Shown: positions 34,253 to 48,458 of the stretch, one piece after another
Layout of the letters: each line of letters begins with the position of its first letter
How positions within the stretch are numbered: position 1 is the stretch's first letter
Source of the DNA: Paramyrothecium sp. XJ0827
Taxonomy: Eukaryota > Ascomycota > Sordariomycetes > Hypocreales > Stachybotryaceae
Length of the DNA: 64,000 bases
Direction of reading: 5' to 3'
NCBI GenBank assembly: GCA_020881915.1
Contig: JAJFPB010000005.1
Coordinates: 124,001-188,000 of the forward strand
Notes under the pieces: model-generated
What the model was told of the DNA's origin: nothing
Databases searched by the model: none
The model's input: only the letters and a program-made list of their open reading frames with translations
Made by a program: the position numbers and the translations under genes

Positions 34253-34972
34253 ATGTCCTCACCAGTTCATCCCGCCTTGTCAGTTACAGAAGTGGTGGAG
34301 AGTATCATGCTCCAATGCGACATGAAGACTCTTTTGGTTTCGATACAAAGGGTGTGCCGTAGCTGGTATGCCATTGCTCAAGGACCGGCTGTCCAGAGGT
34401 ATCTCTTCTTTGAGGAAGATCCCCATCAAAAGACCCCCCTGAGGAACCCCCTTCTGAGCGAGGCTTTTCCACCCTGGTTTCCAGGGGAAGAAGCTACAAG
34501 TAACATTATCACCTCTGACGATCTTTCATCACTTCCGGCTGTTCAAACTGAACGAATAAATGCCTTTAAGTACGAGAATTCAAGCTGGCGACGAATGCTT
34601 ATACAACAGCCCCCCATTACATCATTCGTGCGTTGGGTAGAGAAATGGTGGCTTCGTGGGAAGTCGTCCAGTGCCTACTCTGTTCCACACGGGGACGAGG
34701 TCAATGTTACCCCTGAAGAATTAAATAAGATCAACAGGGAGAATTGGGGTTTGCCCGACTTGGACAAAAGCCCACCCATGCGGATGGAGGCGTTTTACCA
34801 ACTAGTATCGACGGAAGGGGGTCCTGTGTGGGCTCAAATGTTTATCTGGAATCATACGCATGGCCTGGATATAGAGATTGGCACTCGTCTCTTACTCTTA
34901 CATAGTGGACAGTTGCGCATTCTACAAGAATTCTTAAAGAGGGACGGGCTGGTCTTCCTCCAGTGCGTGTGA
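34253..34972 (+). CDS. F-box-like domain protein
   Basis: A single-exon protein of 239 residues starting at the Met of MSSPVHPAL. Residues about 8-50 look like an F-box: an ALSVTEVVESIML helix, the CDMKTLL loop, then VQRVCRSW-like IQRVCRSWYAIA, and a following LQRYLFF-type strand (VQRYLFFEED). In fungal proteins of this class the F-box is followed by a poorly conserved region with tryptophans, as here (WWLRGKSS, ENWGLPDL). F-box proteins recruit substrates to SCF ubiquitin ligases through Skp1, but many short fungal members are uncharacterised. The open frame extends upstream to 34112, but that stretch lacks F-box relevance and the ATG at 34253 has CACC before it, a good fungal context. Confidence 0.7.
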   Translation: MSSPVHPALSVTEVVESIMLQCDMKTLLVSIQRVCRSWYAIAQGPAVQRYLFFEEDPHQKTPLRNPLLSEAFPPWFPGEEATSNIITSDDLSSLPAVQTERINAFKYENSSWRRMLIQQPPITSFVRWVEKWWLRGKSSSAYSVPHGDEVNVTPEELNKINRENWGLPDLDKSPPMRMEAFYQLVSTEGGPVWAQMFIWNHTHGLDIEIGTRLLLLHSGQLRILQEFLKRDGLVFLQCV

Positions 34973-36152
34973 ATTCAATGCCGCCCTGAAAGAAACCACT
35001 GGAGGCTCGATCCGAAGTACATGCTCTGAAATTCATAGCAAACGATACAACTATATTGGCTCACAGAAATTATGATGACGTATCGACGCATTATAAAATG
35101 GTGTTCCTGATCATGAATCGTACCACAGTGCAGTGGGTTGACCCAGTATGTCTGATGTTAGTTGAAACTGATGGCAGTTGTCACTCTTTTCAAATCAAAT
35201 TACTGTGAAAATTTAGTACCATGTCTTTCTAATCCAAATATCCTTACTAGCTTCATAATTCTAACGATGGATTGGTGCTCCATCTATCCCGTAACTTCCA
35301 GTCTATAGCCTAATGATCACACTTCATATCACATACCCCATACGACTACCATAGTCTAACCAGAGAGGCTAAGGTGAACTGGAAAGCTAAGATGCACCGA
35401 TCAGCATCCACGGTACAATCACTACCAATCGCGATTTGAGGCTGCCACACAATTTATGGTAGTAAAGCTAACCCCGTCCTGAAGTAGGAGCTATCAATTC
35501 CATGATCAGCCTGAACTGATCTTTTCTAGAGCTGCTGAGATCCTAGATCATGACTAATTTGCTTCTTTAGAAAACATAGTTAGTACGTTGCGATTCAAGA
35601 CATCAAACATCCAATGCGAAGAACATGGGTCCATTCAATATTCACATCGGGTAACGAGAAGAAATCGCGGAAACGAATCTTGATGTGAAAGTAATGAGGT
35701 CTCAAGGGGGAACGCAGTCGTTTTAAGAAGTATTTTCCTTGTCCTTGTTTGATGCAAAATGGTGCAAAAAGAATCAAGGATGGACAAGAATAGTCCTTGA
35801 CTTTATGACATTAGCTCCGGCACGATATTCTTGATCTACATGATGGGATCAGCAATTCCTACAACCAATTCATTACCAGTTTCTCCGGTTAATCATAGGT
35901 AAATAGAGTAGAATATATGAGCATATCGAAGGATCGTATTGGCAGCAACGGTGTGGTGGCAACGCACGTAACCATGGTTACTCTGCCGGCAAAAGAATCA
36001 AAAGACTCTCCGCTTTGCTACATTACGACTCTATTTAACCGATGCGCGTCGTATGTGCGGGGACCCAAATGGCCAGAAGTTGCACCTTATTTAAGAATGG
36101 GATCTTCCACTTCAAAATACCACATGAAAATTTGCTTCTCCATTCGCTAAAA
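34973..36152. other. AT-rich intergenic region
   Basis: About 1.2 kb with many stops in all frames and no recognised gene. Its last 150 nt should contain the GH43 promoter. Confidence 0.4.
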
Positions 36153-38358
<2,206 letters not shown>

Positions 38359-40566
38359 GAGGTATATCATCTTGAAATATGCATGGCGTAACCTTGTCTT
38401 CAAGATGAGGCATTCAGGTACAACGGCCACACGCATGATTGTTTTCATCACACTTAACACGGTGGACTGTATCCATTGCAGTGTTTCTCGAAATGATTAT
38501 AGCACGAATGGCTGTGAGTATGTATTTCTGGAACTCTTTGTATTTCGCAAGTATGAACGCGGTCTGCCCTCTACATTCCATATTATTTTCATCCATGACC
38601 TTGTTGGTAGCATGGGGCACCAACCTACCCTACCGCGCCCATTTCGCGTTCTTGCTTCATCACTAGGCGAGCGCGTTCAGTTTACCTTGCTGTGTGAACG
38701 TCACTTGTACGTAAACTCTTTAATGCGATCGCCATGTCGGTGTACAGGATGATGCTCATGGGAAAAAGTAGGCCACTGCAATCCACAAATTCCGCTCTCA
38801 TGCGGAACAGCTGGAACACAAAGCCATCTGGGAATGTACTTGTAAAAACACGAGCCATTTCACTGACACGCTTGCTGACATGAAGATCTAGCATGAGGTT
38901 GAGCATGTGCCCGAAAGTAGCCGTAGTTAAGCGTCGGTATGTGACCGGGCTAACAAGGATACGAAGGAGGGTGTGAAAGGATCGGAAGAAACCCTATTGG
39001 CCATGGGGACCGCGGAAGAGCATGTGAAGGGCGAGTCGGAGGTGCGGCGGCCTCCCAGTCAAAGGATTCTAAGAGCACACCAGACTGATGAAGAGCTGGG
39101 ATATTTACAACGACCCGCAAGTCTAGGAACACAAAACTGCAGTAAGCACAGCCTTGCAGCACCTTGTCCTGGTCCCCGTGCCCAACAACTGGCGACAGGG
39201 TTGCCATTGTTGCCTCAGGCGATGAGATTCCTGAAGCGTTTGTCGCTGTGCTGGGCAATGTTGGAAACTTGATTGCTGGCCCGAAGCTCGTACGAGATCA
39301 AAGTTCCAGTCTTGACAGCCTGGGCTTCCGCGGCAGGGTTCTGTCCGTTTCAGACCCAGATAATTTGGCAATGAAGGAGACAAAGCTGACATTGGGAATC
39401 CAGTGGAATTGAGTGCCCGCCGAGTGGTTTATCCTAGCAATACTACAAGTAGTCTGAATCCCTGCTGATGCTGTCTAGGACGGGCTGGACACTAACCGTG
39501 CCACTGCAACTCACGATTCCTTCGAATGCACAAACCAACCAACTCCACAGCTTATGCCTGTTATGACAATGGGCTTACTGCTTAGGCGGATCTCAAGTTG
39601 TTCTACCATGATGAAAGTATGATTAGTCTCCGATCCGACGCAATTTCGGTTGTGTAATCACTAAAATACCTCTCATCAACCAAGGATCATGTGCAAGTAT
39701 TGATCAGTGCATGTTTCGTCCCACGTAGACCAATTCACCACATCACAGTCAAAATCCATATCGAGGAAAAATGTCAATCCAAGGACGCTGTTGATTTCAA
39801 GGCCCAATTAAGAACTTCACTCCCAAATAGTGTAACATAACCCTACCAGTACTGCAAGCGTCCTGAAACTCTAGCGGGCGCCCGAGATCGATAAACTTAA
39901 GCTCTCGATGATATCGTTTCCTTTCCAGGAAGACGCAAATAAGCGCTAAGCCCAGCATTCTTGACCGCTGTTTAGCCCTGTTTCTCCAAGGAGTCTTCTG
40001 GGAAGACAATATCCCTGCCTGTCCGGGGAATCAAAGAATGATGACCCGTTCATTCGTCACACCCTACCGATCCTGCATAAGCCACAAGCTTGGCCTCATC
40101 CCTACCGGGCCTAGAATTAGTTATGTAAATATTGGACATTTGCGACCAATAGGCAACATCTACAGCAATGCAGCGGCGAAGCCCTTGACCATGCGTTTGC
40201 GATTAGACACGCACCATTGGTGGACGGTCCAAGCCTCGTCTTAGCTGAAAAACCAGGTGGTGAGATGTAAGCCTCGTTCAACCCCTGCTTCGGAAAGCAT
40301 CCTGGTCGAGCCGAGCCGGAACTGCTCCCCGCCCAGGAAAGTATGGGTGGGACAGTTCGGCTGGTCGAGGAGATCTCGGATCCTCGGTTAGCCAGCATCA
40401 CTGCAGCAAAGCAAATGGATCGGTTTCGCACAGTTCACACAGTTGATGAATCATGCTCCGGATTCGAATATAAAATCCAGGCCACTTCCGTTTCTTGTTT
40501 CGTAGCAGACCATCTTCTTTTCACCATCATTCTATTCTCCAAATCAAAGCTACTACTTCCACCATC
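38359..40566. other. Gene-poor region
   Basis: About 2.2 kb. Overlapping open frames at 38950-39412 on both strands include a faintly protein-like plus-strand end (RGRVLSVSDPDNLAMKETK), perhaps a gene relic, but no domain is recognisable. The end holds the promoter of the small secreted protein gene. Confidence 0.4.
40469..40475 (+). promoter_or_regulatory. TATA box of small secreted protein gene
   Basis: A consensus TATAAAA sits 92 nt upstream of the ATG at 40567, the same spacing as the TATA-like site of the other cysteine-rich gene at 32976. Confidence 0.5.
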
Positions 40567-40866
40567 ATGCCTTCATCTACGCTCTTCAAACTCGTTGCTC
40601 TTCTCACTCTTGCCGCTGGAGCAATGGCCGGCCCAGCGAATAAATGCCCGGCATCTAGCTGCTACCGGGATGACATTACACCTCAGTGTGAGCCGGGACA
40701 GCCATGCCTTGATCAGCCCATAGCTGCAACCGCCTGCCCTTGGCAGTGCGAGAAGCAGGTCCCCAAAGGATGCCAGCCACGTTGCAAGCCTTGCAGGGCG
40801 GAAGTTTGTCCACTTATCTGCCAATGCGAGGCCATTTGCACTTCGGGTCCTTGCTTCGCCGCATAA
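40567..40866 (+). CDS. Small secreted cysteine-rich protein
   Basis: A single-exon protein of 99 residues. Residues 1-21 form a clear signal peptide ending AMAG. The mature part of about 78 residues has 14 cysteines, an even number that could form seven disulfides, and many prolines (CKPC, QPRCKPC, GPCFAA). The frame is open upstream to 40495, but the ATG at 40567 gives the signal peptide and lies in a CATC leader. I recognise no family. The pattern is that of fungal small secreted cysteine-rich proteins, which include effectors and antimicrobial peptides; which one cannot be said. A consensus TATA box supports expression. Confidence 0.8.
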   Translation: MPSSTLFKLVALLTLAAGAMAGPANKCPASSCYRDDITPQCEPGQPCLDQPIAATACPWQCEKQVPKGCQPRCKPCRAEVCPLICQCEAICTSGPCFAA

Positions 40867-41776
40867 CGAAGTGGAGATCTTAAAAATCAATGATTGAGGA
40901 TGATGTTCACGGTAGGATTGTCATACACAAGTCCTGCAGAAAGATGCTAATACTTTGCTAGACTACGACCAGGCCCCTTCAAGGTATTGGTGCGATCAGC
41001 ACCTCGAAAAGTTTATATTACATTTCTTCCATAGAACCGACGTGATTGGGGGTCCATTTACACAAGGGAAACCACAGCACGGAGTGCTCTACATGTCTGA
41101 TGCTTATTTTATCGGGTTGAAACATCCTATTATATAACTCAGGCAAATTTATTTATGACAACACAGAAAGACATTCTCGTCCTGTTACAAAGTGCCTGAA
41201 TGACCTTCAATGTCGCAAAACCCTGTACCTAGCAGGAAAATGTCAGAAGCGCTCATCTGTGGTTCTTTGTCCTCTTGAAAGTCTTCATTTTGTTAAATTT
41301 CACGAATTATCATGGGGAAAACTGGCGCGGTATGACTTTAAACTCGTCATGTTCCGTGCCCATCTCTTCTGCAGCTCCACGAGCTACCCTATACATGATC
41401 TCCTTAAGAAGTCATTTGTCATTCCGCTCGCAAAGCTTTATGCCTGCCACATGACCCCCGAGTGAAGACAGGGTTGGGATATCCCTCTATTGCATCGAAC
41501 ACCCTACTGAATCAGCTGATCTGAGTATGAATTTCTTCAGGAACGTTTGAGAGCCACACTGTCGGCTGCGGTCCCAAGAAGAAACTGTCGACTGTGGTGG
41601 CTTAGCAACGAGGCGGTGCAAATTTGACGCCCAGCTTACTGCTCCTCTTTTTCTTTTGATGAAACCTCTTCCATGACCTTTGTTTTTCTTTTTAGCAAGA
41701 CGCAGACGGTTACCCTCACCCATAAAAGTGGACTATTATACTCGGCTTTATTCTACACTTTACCCGTGTACCTACA
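40867..41776. other. Intergenic region
   Basis: About 0.9 kb with short open frames only; it contains the 3' end of the small secreted protein gene and the promoter of the HET gene (a CATAAAAG sequence at 41721-41728). Confidence 0.4.
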
Positions 41777-43694
41777 ATGGATCAGAATGCACACCTACGC
41801 CAGCGATACGATACCCTATCAGACGGCTGCATCAGACTACTATTACTCCAGCCTTCAGCTGATCGTAGGGCACGGATCAATTGTACGCTTGCGGCAGCCA
41901 AAATCACAGACCGGCCTTACGAGGCTCTCTCCTACGTTTGGGGTCAAGAAGAACCCAGCCACACTATCCTCGTCAATGGAGAGGAAGTGCTGGTGCGATC
42001 CAACCTTCATGATGCGTTAGAAGAGCTACGCTTGGCAAATCAGCAACGAACTCTGTGGGTCGACTCGATTTGCATCAACCAGTCAGATATCAGCGAGCGG
42101 AATTCCCAAGTCAAGCAGATGGGACTCATTTTCTCTTCGGCGACAAACGTACTCATCTGGCTGGGCCAAGGGAACAGCGACACAGAGGCGGCAATTGACT
42201 TCATACAAGGCCTATCGAAGCTTGATCCCACCACGGCTACGTCTATTGATAACAACGTCCTGCAACTGCAAGACCGCAAGAAGGTGTTCCGAGCGCTGGG
42301 CATGGTGCATGGGCTTGACAACTATGACGAGGTGGTCGGAGGACTAGTCAAGTTGATGGACAATGCCTGGTGGAAGAGGATCTGGACAGTGCAAGAGATC
42401 GTTCTCTCCAAATCTGCGAAATTAGTTTGTGGGACTAAATCCGCTTCCTGGAGCGACCTCAGCAAGCTGTCTGCGTTTGCCCTCCAAGTCTCTCATCACA
42501 ACGATGTGACTCCGTTTGGAAGGCCCATGGTCGAGGCAATCTTTGATGAGATTACTGGCCAAGTCCTTAAGCTCTACGTCGCAGTTGCAGTCCTTGACGA
42601 TCTATCATACGTGATCCTCAATGGATCGGACATCAGTCTCGAGCAGATATCTTGGCCTCAGCTGCTTTCTCGGCAGGCAACGGACCCGCGAGATATGATA
42701 TACGCTCTTCTAGGGCTATCGACGGAGAGAAATATCATTAATATTGACTACAACCAAAGCAAGAAGCAAGTATACATTAGCGCGATGAAAACCATGCTCC
42801 AATTTCATCACAAAGGGCTAGGCCCACTCCATTTCCTGCAAGAATGCTCGCATGAGCGAGATCCTGGTCTCCCTTCCTGGGTACCTGACTTCGGCATCAT
42901 TCACTCCAACAAGACAACCAACCTGGCTGTGAGTGGCATTGGAGCATCTTTGGTTATGAAGTCTTTATACAATGCGTCGCTTGGGGATACAAACTTTTGC
43001 CCGCCAAAATTTCATGAAGATGATGCGGTACTAGAGTTGGAAGGTGTGCTGGTAGACCAGGTTCAGAGTTTGGGTGCGATATGCCCTCGTTTCCCTCAGG
43101 ATTGGGCGAGACGGGACGCCCAGCTTCGGAATGTCCTCGACCAGTGGCTGGAGATAATTCCGAACGGAGATAAGGATTGTGTCGGTGGAGTATCATTCAG
43201 AGAAGCGTTCTGGAGGACGGTGACTTTTGATCTATCACTGACCGACAGAGACTATTTAGCTGGGAACCCGGATCGAAGAGACAGAAGACTTCCAAAAGGC
43301 TCACCTGGAATGCCCCCTACCACAGCAGAACAGGAAGCGGAATTGCGAGCAGGCATACTTGACGCCCCAGTTCCCAAGACTGTGCTTGAAAAGCTGGGCG
43401 GGAGACGGTTATTCGTCACGCGGCAAGGTTACGTCGGGCTAGGGCCGGCATCGTTGCAGGCTGGCGACGTTACCTGTGTTCTACGCGGTGGCCTCTTCCC
43501 CACCGTTGTGCGGGCGTTGAACAACAATCGCTACACTATGGTTGGAGAATGGTAAGCTCCACGAGATTCATTGTCATTTTCAGTTTGAGCTAATCGAGTT
43601 CGCCACTAGCTTTGTCTATGGAATCATGGATGGCGAAATAGTTGAAAGGATCAATAAAGGGGACTCTTCGTGGCAGTCTTTCTTTTTCGTCTAA
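41777..43694 (+). CDS. HET (heterokaryon incompatibility) domain protein
   Basis: Two exons, 41777-43551 and 43610-43694, give 619 residues. The HET domain occupies roughly residues 40-210, with YEALSYVWG, then LWVDSICINQ, RNSQVKQMGLIFSSATNVLIWLG and WWKRIWTVQEIVL. These blocks are diagnostic. The middle part contains SRQATDPRDMIYALLGL and LPSWVPDFG, which usually follow the HET domain, and the C-terminus has GECFVYGIMDGEI, completed by exon 2. HET proteins can trigger cell death after fusion of incompatible strains and are thought of as fungal innate-immunity-like factors; the trigger of this one is unknown. The intron (43552-43609) restores a C-terminus that would otherwise stop at MVGEW. 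Confidence 0.94.
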
Positions 43695-44642
43695 AAGGTA
43701 TCATCGTCGACATGGAGACTATATTGACAGGAGAAAGTCAAAGCAAGCTGTAAGGCGATGACTGCTACTGAGGTCATTCTGGTCGATGTTATGAGTTAAT
43801 GAAAGGACTGCTTATAAGACTGGGTATGGCCAGACCAGCCAAGCGTGATGTGCACGTAAACGTCCAGACCTGGCATTTTGGAAGCTGCCTGGTTGGCTGA
43901 TAGCCAATGAATGCTAGGTTTGGAGGGCAGCAACAGGCTTCTACATGGCACTTGAAAGAACCCAAATGATTTACCGAGTCATTTAATGCATGCCCAACAG
44001 CTCCCACACTCAGTAAATCCATTTCAACCTGCTGCCCGTGCCGTCCGTCATGGTTGCCGGAGCCATCACAGAAAAGATAAGCAATTACAAGTCGGAGTAC
44101 CTTGGCGGGGTTGCACTTGTGGCCATCGGCATCGGGCTATTGACCTTCGAAGAGGGCTCCCCCAATGCTGTCGGGTTTTCTTCCACATCATCTCCGCAAT
44201 GAGACTCAGTATGCTCAGGATTGCAATGCTTTCCGCCATTCCAGGTGCCTTGATAAAAGAGCATAACGCCGATACATGCCTGTTTATACATTCCTCCCAA
44301 ATTTCGGGGGAATCAGGGTCATCGGTAGACAATGCACCGGGAGGGATGAGATATTTGCCATCGGATGGAAACAACATTCGCTGTTTTTGACTGAATTGTG
44401 ACATTCCGAGAACTCTCCGTTGATTGTTTTACGCAAGTTTTGGAACGAATTAGATACGGAGCTCGTACTTGCAGCCTCGCAATGATTTTACCAAATACGA
44501 ATCAACATGCCTCACCATCATCGCCTTCCATATAAATTCAATCTCCAGGATTCCCACATTATGACCCGTGACTATATAACTCAAAATGAATGAGGCACGG
44601 TAGTCACCACTGTCGGTCCCACAGAGACGACAACAGTATTTC
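43695..44642. other. Intergenic region
   Basis: About 0.95 kb. A possible 50-codon plus-strand ORF at 44050-44202 encodes one hydrophobic segment (GGVALVAIGIGLLTF), opposite a minus-strand frame; neither is convincing. Confidence 0.35.
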
Positions 44643-45399
44643 TTAGTTACACATGATGACATGCTTGTTATCAAACTCACTGCCCTTCTTTCCCGTTGCT
44701 ACGTCGATAATCCAGTAGGCGGCGCTCTCACGGGTTATTTTAAAGCTTGTCGGCGACTCGGTCGGTGCGAAAGTTTTGACAGGGTCATTGCCAGCGTCTC
44801 CTAGGCCCACGGGCAATGGCACGGTCCAAGTGATCTCCCCGCCGCAGTTGGACTCAATCTCACGGTCCACCAAGTCGTGATCCTTGAATGCCCGCGAGAG
44901 GCTGGTACAGGCTATGAAAGCTCGAAAAGCCCATGGTAAAACCTGGTAGCTTTCGCCGGATCCTGCTGTATTCATCGGAACCAGGCGGGGCTTGCGCCCA
45001 TCAGGTAGTGGTTGGCGAGCCTGCTGTTCTTTGAGTGCCCGAGCGAGGTTTGCGACTGAATCCGCCAGAAGCCGCGGAGGCGTATTGGAATGGGTCCAGA
45101 GAGGCAGTGAACCGGGTGGCGCGTTGAGAAAGCTGACCGCGGCCTCCACCGGCTTGCCTCTAGCACGGAACGCTCGATCCATGTCTTCTGAGGAGAGTAC
45201 ATCGCCTTGGACAATGGTCAGGTTTGGGTGCTCTTGCAGGGCATCAGCCCTTCGGACGACGACTGTTACTTCATGTCCTACTATTGTGTCAGCCAGCCAA
45301 TTCAAACCAAGTCGCATGGGGGAACAGACCCTGCTCAAGTGCATACTTGAGACCATATGCACCGGACTTTCCAGTCGCTCCTAAAATGAGGAGATGCAT
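44643..45399 (-). CDS. NmrA-like NAD(P)-binding protein
   Basis: An atypical SDR / NmrA-like Rossmann protein of 234 residues. Exon 1 (45330-45399) encodes the start of the nucleotide-binding fold with GATGKSG at residues 7-13, and exon 2 (44643-45277) continues with HEVTVVVRRADALQEHPNLTIVQGDVL, the second and third strands of the fold. The 52-nt intron has GT-AG ends and joins in phase. The C-terminal half contains ITWTVPLPVGLGD-type sequence typical of NAD(P)H-binding (PF13460-like) proteins. Members are oxidoreductases or redox sensors without a fixed substrate; no catalytic Tyr-Lys pair is obvious. Without the intron the reading would start at unrelated residues, so the two-exon model is preferred. 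It has no evident partner. Confidence 0.85.
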
Positions 45400-46527
45400 T
45401 GTGCTCCGTGGGGGTAGATTGAAGCGATGAGGCGGATGACGAAGGTGGGGAAAGCCTAATGTGGTTGGATGGATTCTAGAGCCCATTCATTAATGCTTTG
45501 TAAGCTATTTCATCATTTTGTCTCAGCTTCTACTGGCTTCACTATTAGTTACGGTTCGCGTTCGGCCTCGTCGCCATTGGCGGTGCCGTACAATTGTCGG
45601 ATGGAGAAGAGTGCGGACCAACCCTGCTCTTCAAATCCAAGAACACAATGTACGGCGACTCCTTATCTCTGATGATAACCTTGTCACTACGTAGCCACCA
45701 TTCAACTGCACAGCAGATAATCACCCTCCCTGTTTGTGACCATCCTACCTAACAGCCACTCTACTGCGTCTCCCATTGATTGTCGAAAACATTGCTTCTC
45801 CTGGAGATAAATAGGGTCCATCATCTTATTATAGTGAGGCACAGAAACCAAGGCCCTGAACCAGACAGCTACTGAAATCCCTTTCCGAAGTTTAGGCACC
45901 AGGCCAGATTTTCTGTCTAAAGTAGAACAATCGCCGCCCAAGGAGGAAATTGACTGCCGCTAGCCAGCACTTTATCTTACACGGATCGTCACTTTCGTTG
46001 GTCGGTCCCCTTCCTGGCTCAGGTTTGGACGATAACAAGTGCCGTGTTTTTGGTCACGCAACGCAGTGGCATTCGCGAAATACGGATCTCCACACAAATC
46101 CCACCACAACGCGGATTTTCCCAAAAATTACCGAAGCTATGGCTTAATCCTTCGGGCCCAGCCTTTGCACGTCTTGATGATAGCATCCGCAGCCGGAAGG
46201 TCCATTCTAGCAGGAGCTGCCGGCTTTGGTGATTGTATAAAACCGCACATGGCGCTTCCTCTGCCCACCTTCCAGACTTGGTATCTCCACTCCACCCAGC
46301 GATGGCTGTACACTATCTGATTGGCTGCCTCGTATTTGACTGGCTCGGCATATGCATGATGTCGCTGGGCGTTCAAGTAGCAATTCCGCGATAGTCTTAT
46401 TTAATGAGGATTGCGTGTCGATCAGTTGAGAGTTCATGTATATATAATTGCTCTGCCACGTACTAGATAACTGAGATGTACCGAGCGACGGAATAAATTT
46501 GCTCATTCTTTAATTGCCCTCCATACA
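45400..46527. other. Intergenic region
   Basis: About 1.1 kb between divergent genes (NmrA-like, minus; metalloprotease, plus), holding both promoters. No further gene is recognised. Confidence 0.4.
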
Positions 46528-47593
46528 ATGACGTTCATTCTTCTTGGGTCCCTGGCAGCTCTACTCCACGTGGGGTCTTGCGTGTGCACGCCTGACCACG
46601 AGATACCCAAGCCTTGGAGGGCTTCCATTCCTAAGGCTTGGGACAGCGCCAATACTCGATCCCGGCTCATGTTTGGGACGGATGTAGCAAGCCAGGACAT
46701 CTGGGCATTGGACCAAATCATGGACGGTGAAGGGTACACAGCTGCTTGAAGATTCCTGCTACAACCTCCGCTGACAATCTCTTCCAGCACTTTGAACCTG
46801 TGTATGCGCTGGGGTGCGAATCGAACTCTGCCCGAAGCTGAGCGCCGTCACATTGAGGCAGTACATGAAAGGCAATTCACGGAATGGCTACAGTGGTTGC
46901 CATATTTCGACAACTTCCCCTATGAAGAAATCAAGTTGAATGTTGTTGGATGGGCGGTACACGATAGAGCTCTGCTGCAAGGGACCACGGATGGACTTGA
47001 CATCTACACTGGCTTCATAGACGATGTGTTCGAGTTCCCAACGTGCAACCCCGGCTGCTCACGAGATAAACACTTAGATGGCAATTACACCGATTGTCCC
47101 GGTGGGCCTGATCGCCGCTTTCACCAATACCTCCTCATTGATCCTTCCTGGGGCGAATTCAACATGGGTGCTGCGAGTGGCGCCGGCGTCTCGGTTAGTC
47201 TGCATGGGTGGGAAACAGTGGGCAGTAAAGAACCAGCCTGGCCTTTGTTGACTCATGAGCTTGTGAGTGCAAATGGTCTGTTGCATTACAGGACAAGAGT
47301 CACTCATCATTTCATCACAGGGCCATACGTTCGGCTTCCCCGATTACCTCGATCCATTAACCAACAAGACGTATTCAACCTGCTCGGTGTTCTGGCGGCC
47401 GGATAACTCCCCCACAAAATTTGTCATGCAGCCGGGAAATGGAGGATTTGACATGTCAAAGCAGCTAACAGACATGGAAGGTTGGATGTTGCGTCATTTT
47501 TGGTCCAGATTCTCACGGTTACGAGGGTGGCAGCAAGATCGAGTCTCATGGCCGGAGCCTGAACATTGCGACGAGCTCGAAGTCAGGCCCTAG
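46528..47593 (+). CDS. Secreted zinc metalloprotease (HExxHxxGxxD type)
   Basis: Three exons, 46528-46733, 46788-47262 and 47321-47593, give 317 residues. A signal peptide covers about residues 1-18. The zinc-binding motif HELGHTFGFPD (H225, E226, H229, D235) appears only after splicing: intron 47263-47320 falls between L227 and G228. The HExxHxxGxxD form, with Asp as the third ligand, is that of snapalysin-like metzincins rather than the commoner three-His form. Upstream is a conserved-looking domain (LNLCMRWGAN, LNVVGWAVHDRALLQ) and a cysteine-rich segment CNPGCSRDKHLDGNYTDC. After the motif comes CSVFWRPDN, which could supply the Met-turn region, though no clear methionine turn is seen. 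The exact MEROPS family is not assigned. Likely role: extracellular protein degradation. Confidence 0.75.
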
Positions 47594-48360
47594 TGTCACT
47601 CTCTAAAAGACACATTTCAGCTTGAGGCACGGGACATGAGGGTGGGGGAGCGATCGGTTGGGATGGGCGATTATGAATCCGAGAATGCTAAGCAGAGGCA
47701 CAAACATCGACGTCGAAAGGTTACAAATATTTTTGAACCCTAATTGAGGTCGTCAATATCCGAAATATACAGTGCTTCTCATTTTATATCATGGCCGTCC
47801 CCTGTTGAATCACTCTCACGGGATTCCATGCAGAATAAGTTACATTTCAGGGTGTCCATGGAAGAACATGCTGCTGATGGTGTGAGGTGCGCTTATCGAG
47901 ATTTCCATACTAATTCGTCTTTTCAAAGCAAAGTTAAAATTCTGGCAGCAGGGATTCGGCAGAAAATCCGCCAAGTCGATGATATTGCGTCGAACTTCTC
48001 GTGTTCTTAGACAACGCAAACTGGAATGAACCTTACGTCGGGGAACTACATGGACAAGTCCGACGCAGATTCTTCCTAAGTTCATCCCCGCGATTTTTCC
48101 CCAATAACCAAGGGGTCCTTTTGTTTGAGTTGCCAGTTATTAGTTCATGGACAATGCCATTTCCCTGGGCTACCCAGTTCGCATTCAGCGATTGCACCCG
48201 CCAGCAAGATTTCTCGCTCGGAAACGAGGACTCCTGGAGTGCTTGTGCCCCTAGTAAACCTGTACATAACGTCCACACGTGACTGAACGGGCCGTGTTTG
48301 CCAAGTCAGACTAGTAACGTTAAAAGGCCGCTGGAAGTTAAGATAAGAACACCTAGACTA
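47594..48360. other. Intergenic region
   Basis: About 0.77 kb between the metalloprotease gene and transposon copy 2; no gene is recognised. The TA at 48359-48360 is the transposon target site. Confidence 0.4.
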
Positions 48361-48410
48361 ACGTGCATAATAAGCGAATGTCCCAGACAAGCGAATGTCC
48401 CAAAAATCCC
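48361..48410 (+). repeat. Left TIR of transposon copy 2
   Basis: A 50-bp inverted repeat beginning ACGTGCATAAT, with two AAGCGAATGTCCCA units separated by GAC. It pairs with 50171-50220, with one difference at base 9. Confidence 0.92.
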
Positions 48411-48458
48411 TCACCTTACATCCTAACCATTTAATCAATTAATTCTTAACAATTCAAT

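Noticed and set aside
38950..39412. Mutually overlapping open frames, one ending SVSDPDNLAMKETK
   Set aside because: No recognisable family; could be a gene relic but cannot be supported.
44050..44404. Possible 50-residue membrane peptide and an opposing 112-codon frame
   Set aside because: Short, overlapping and without known relatives.
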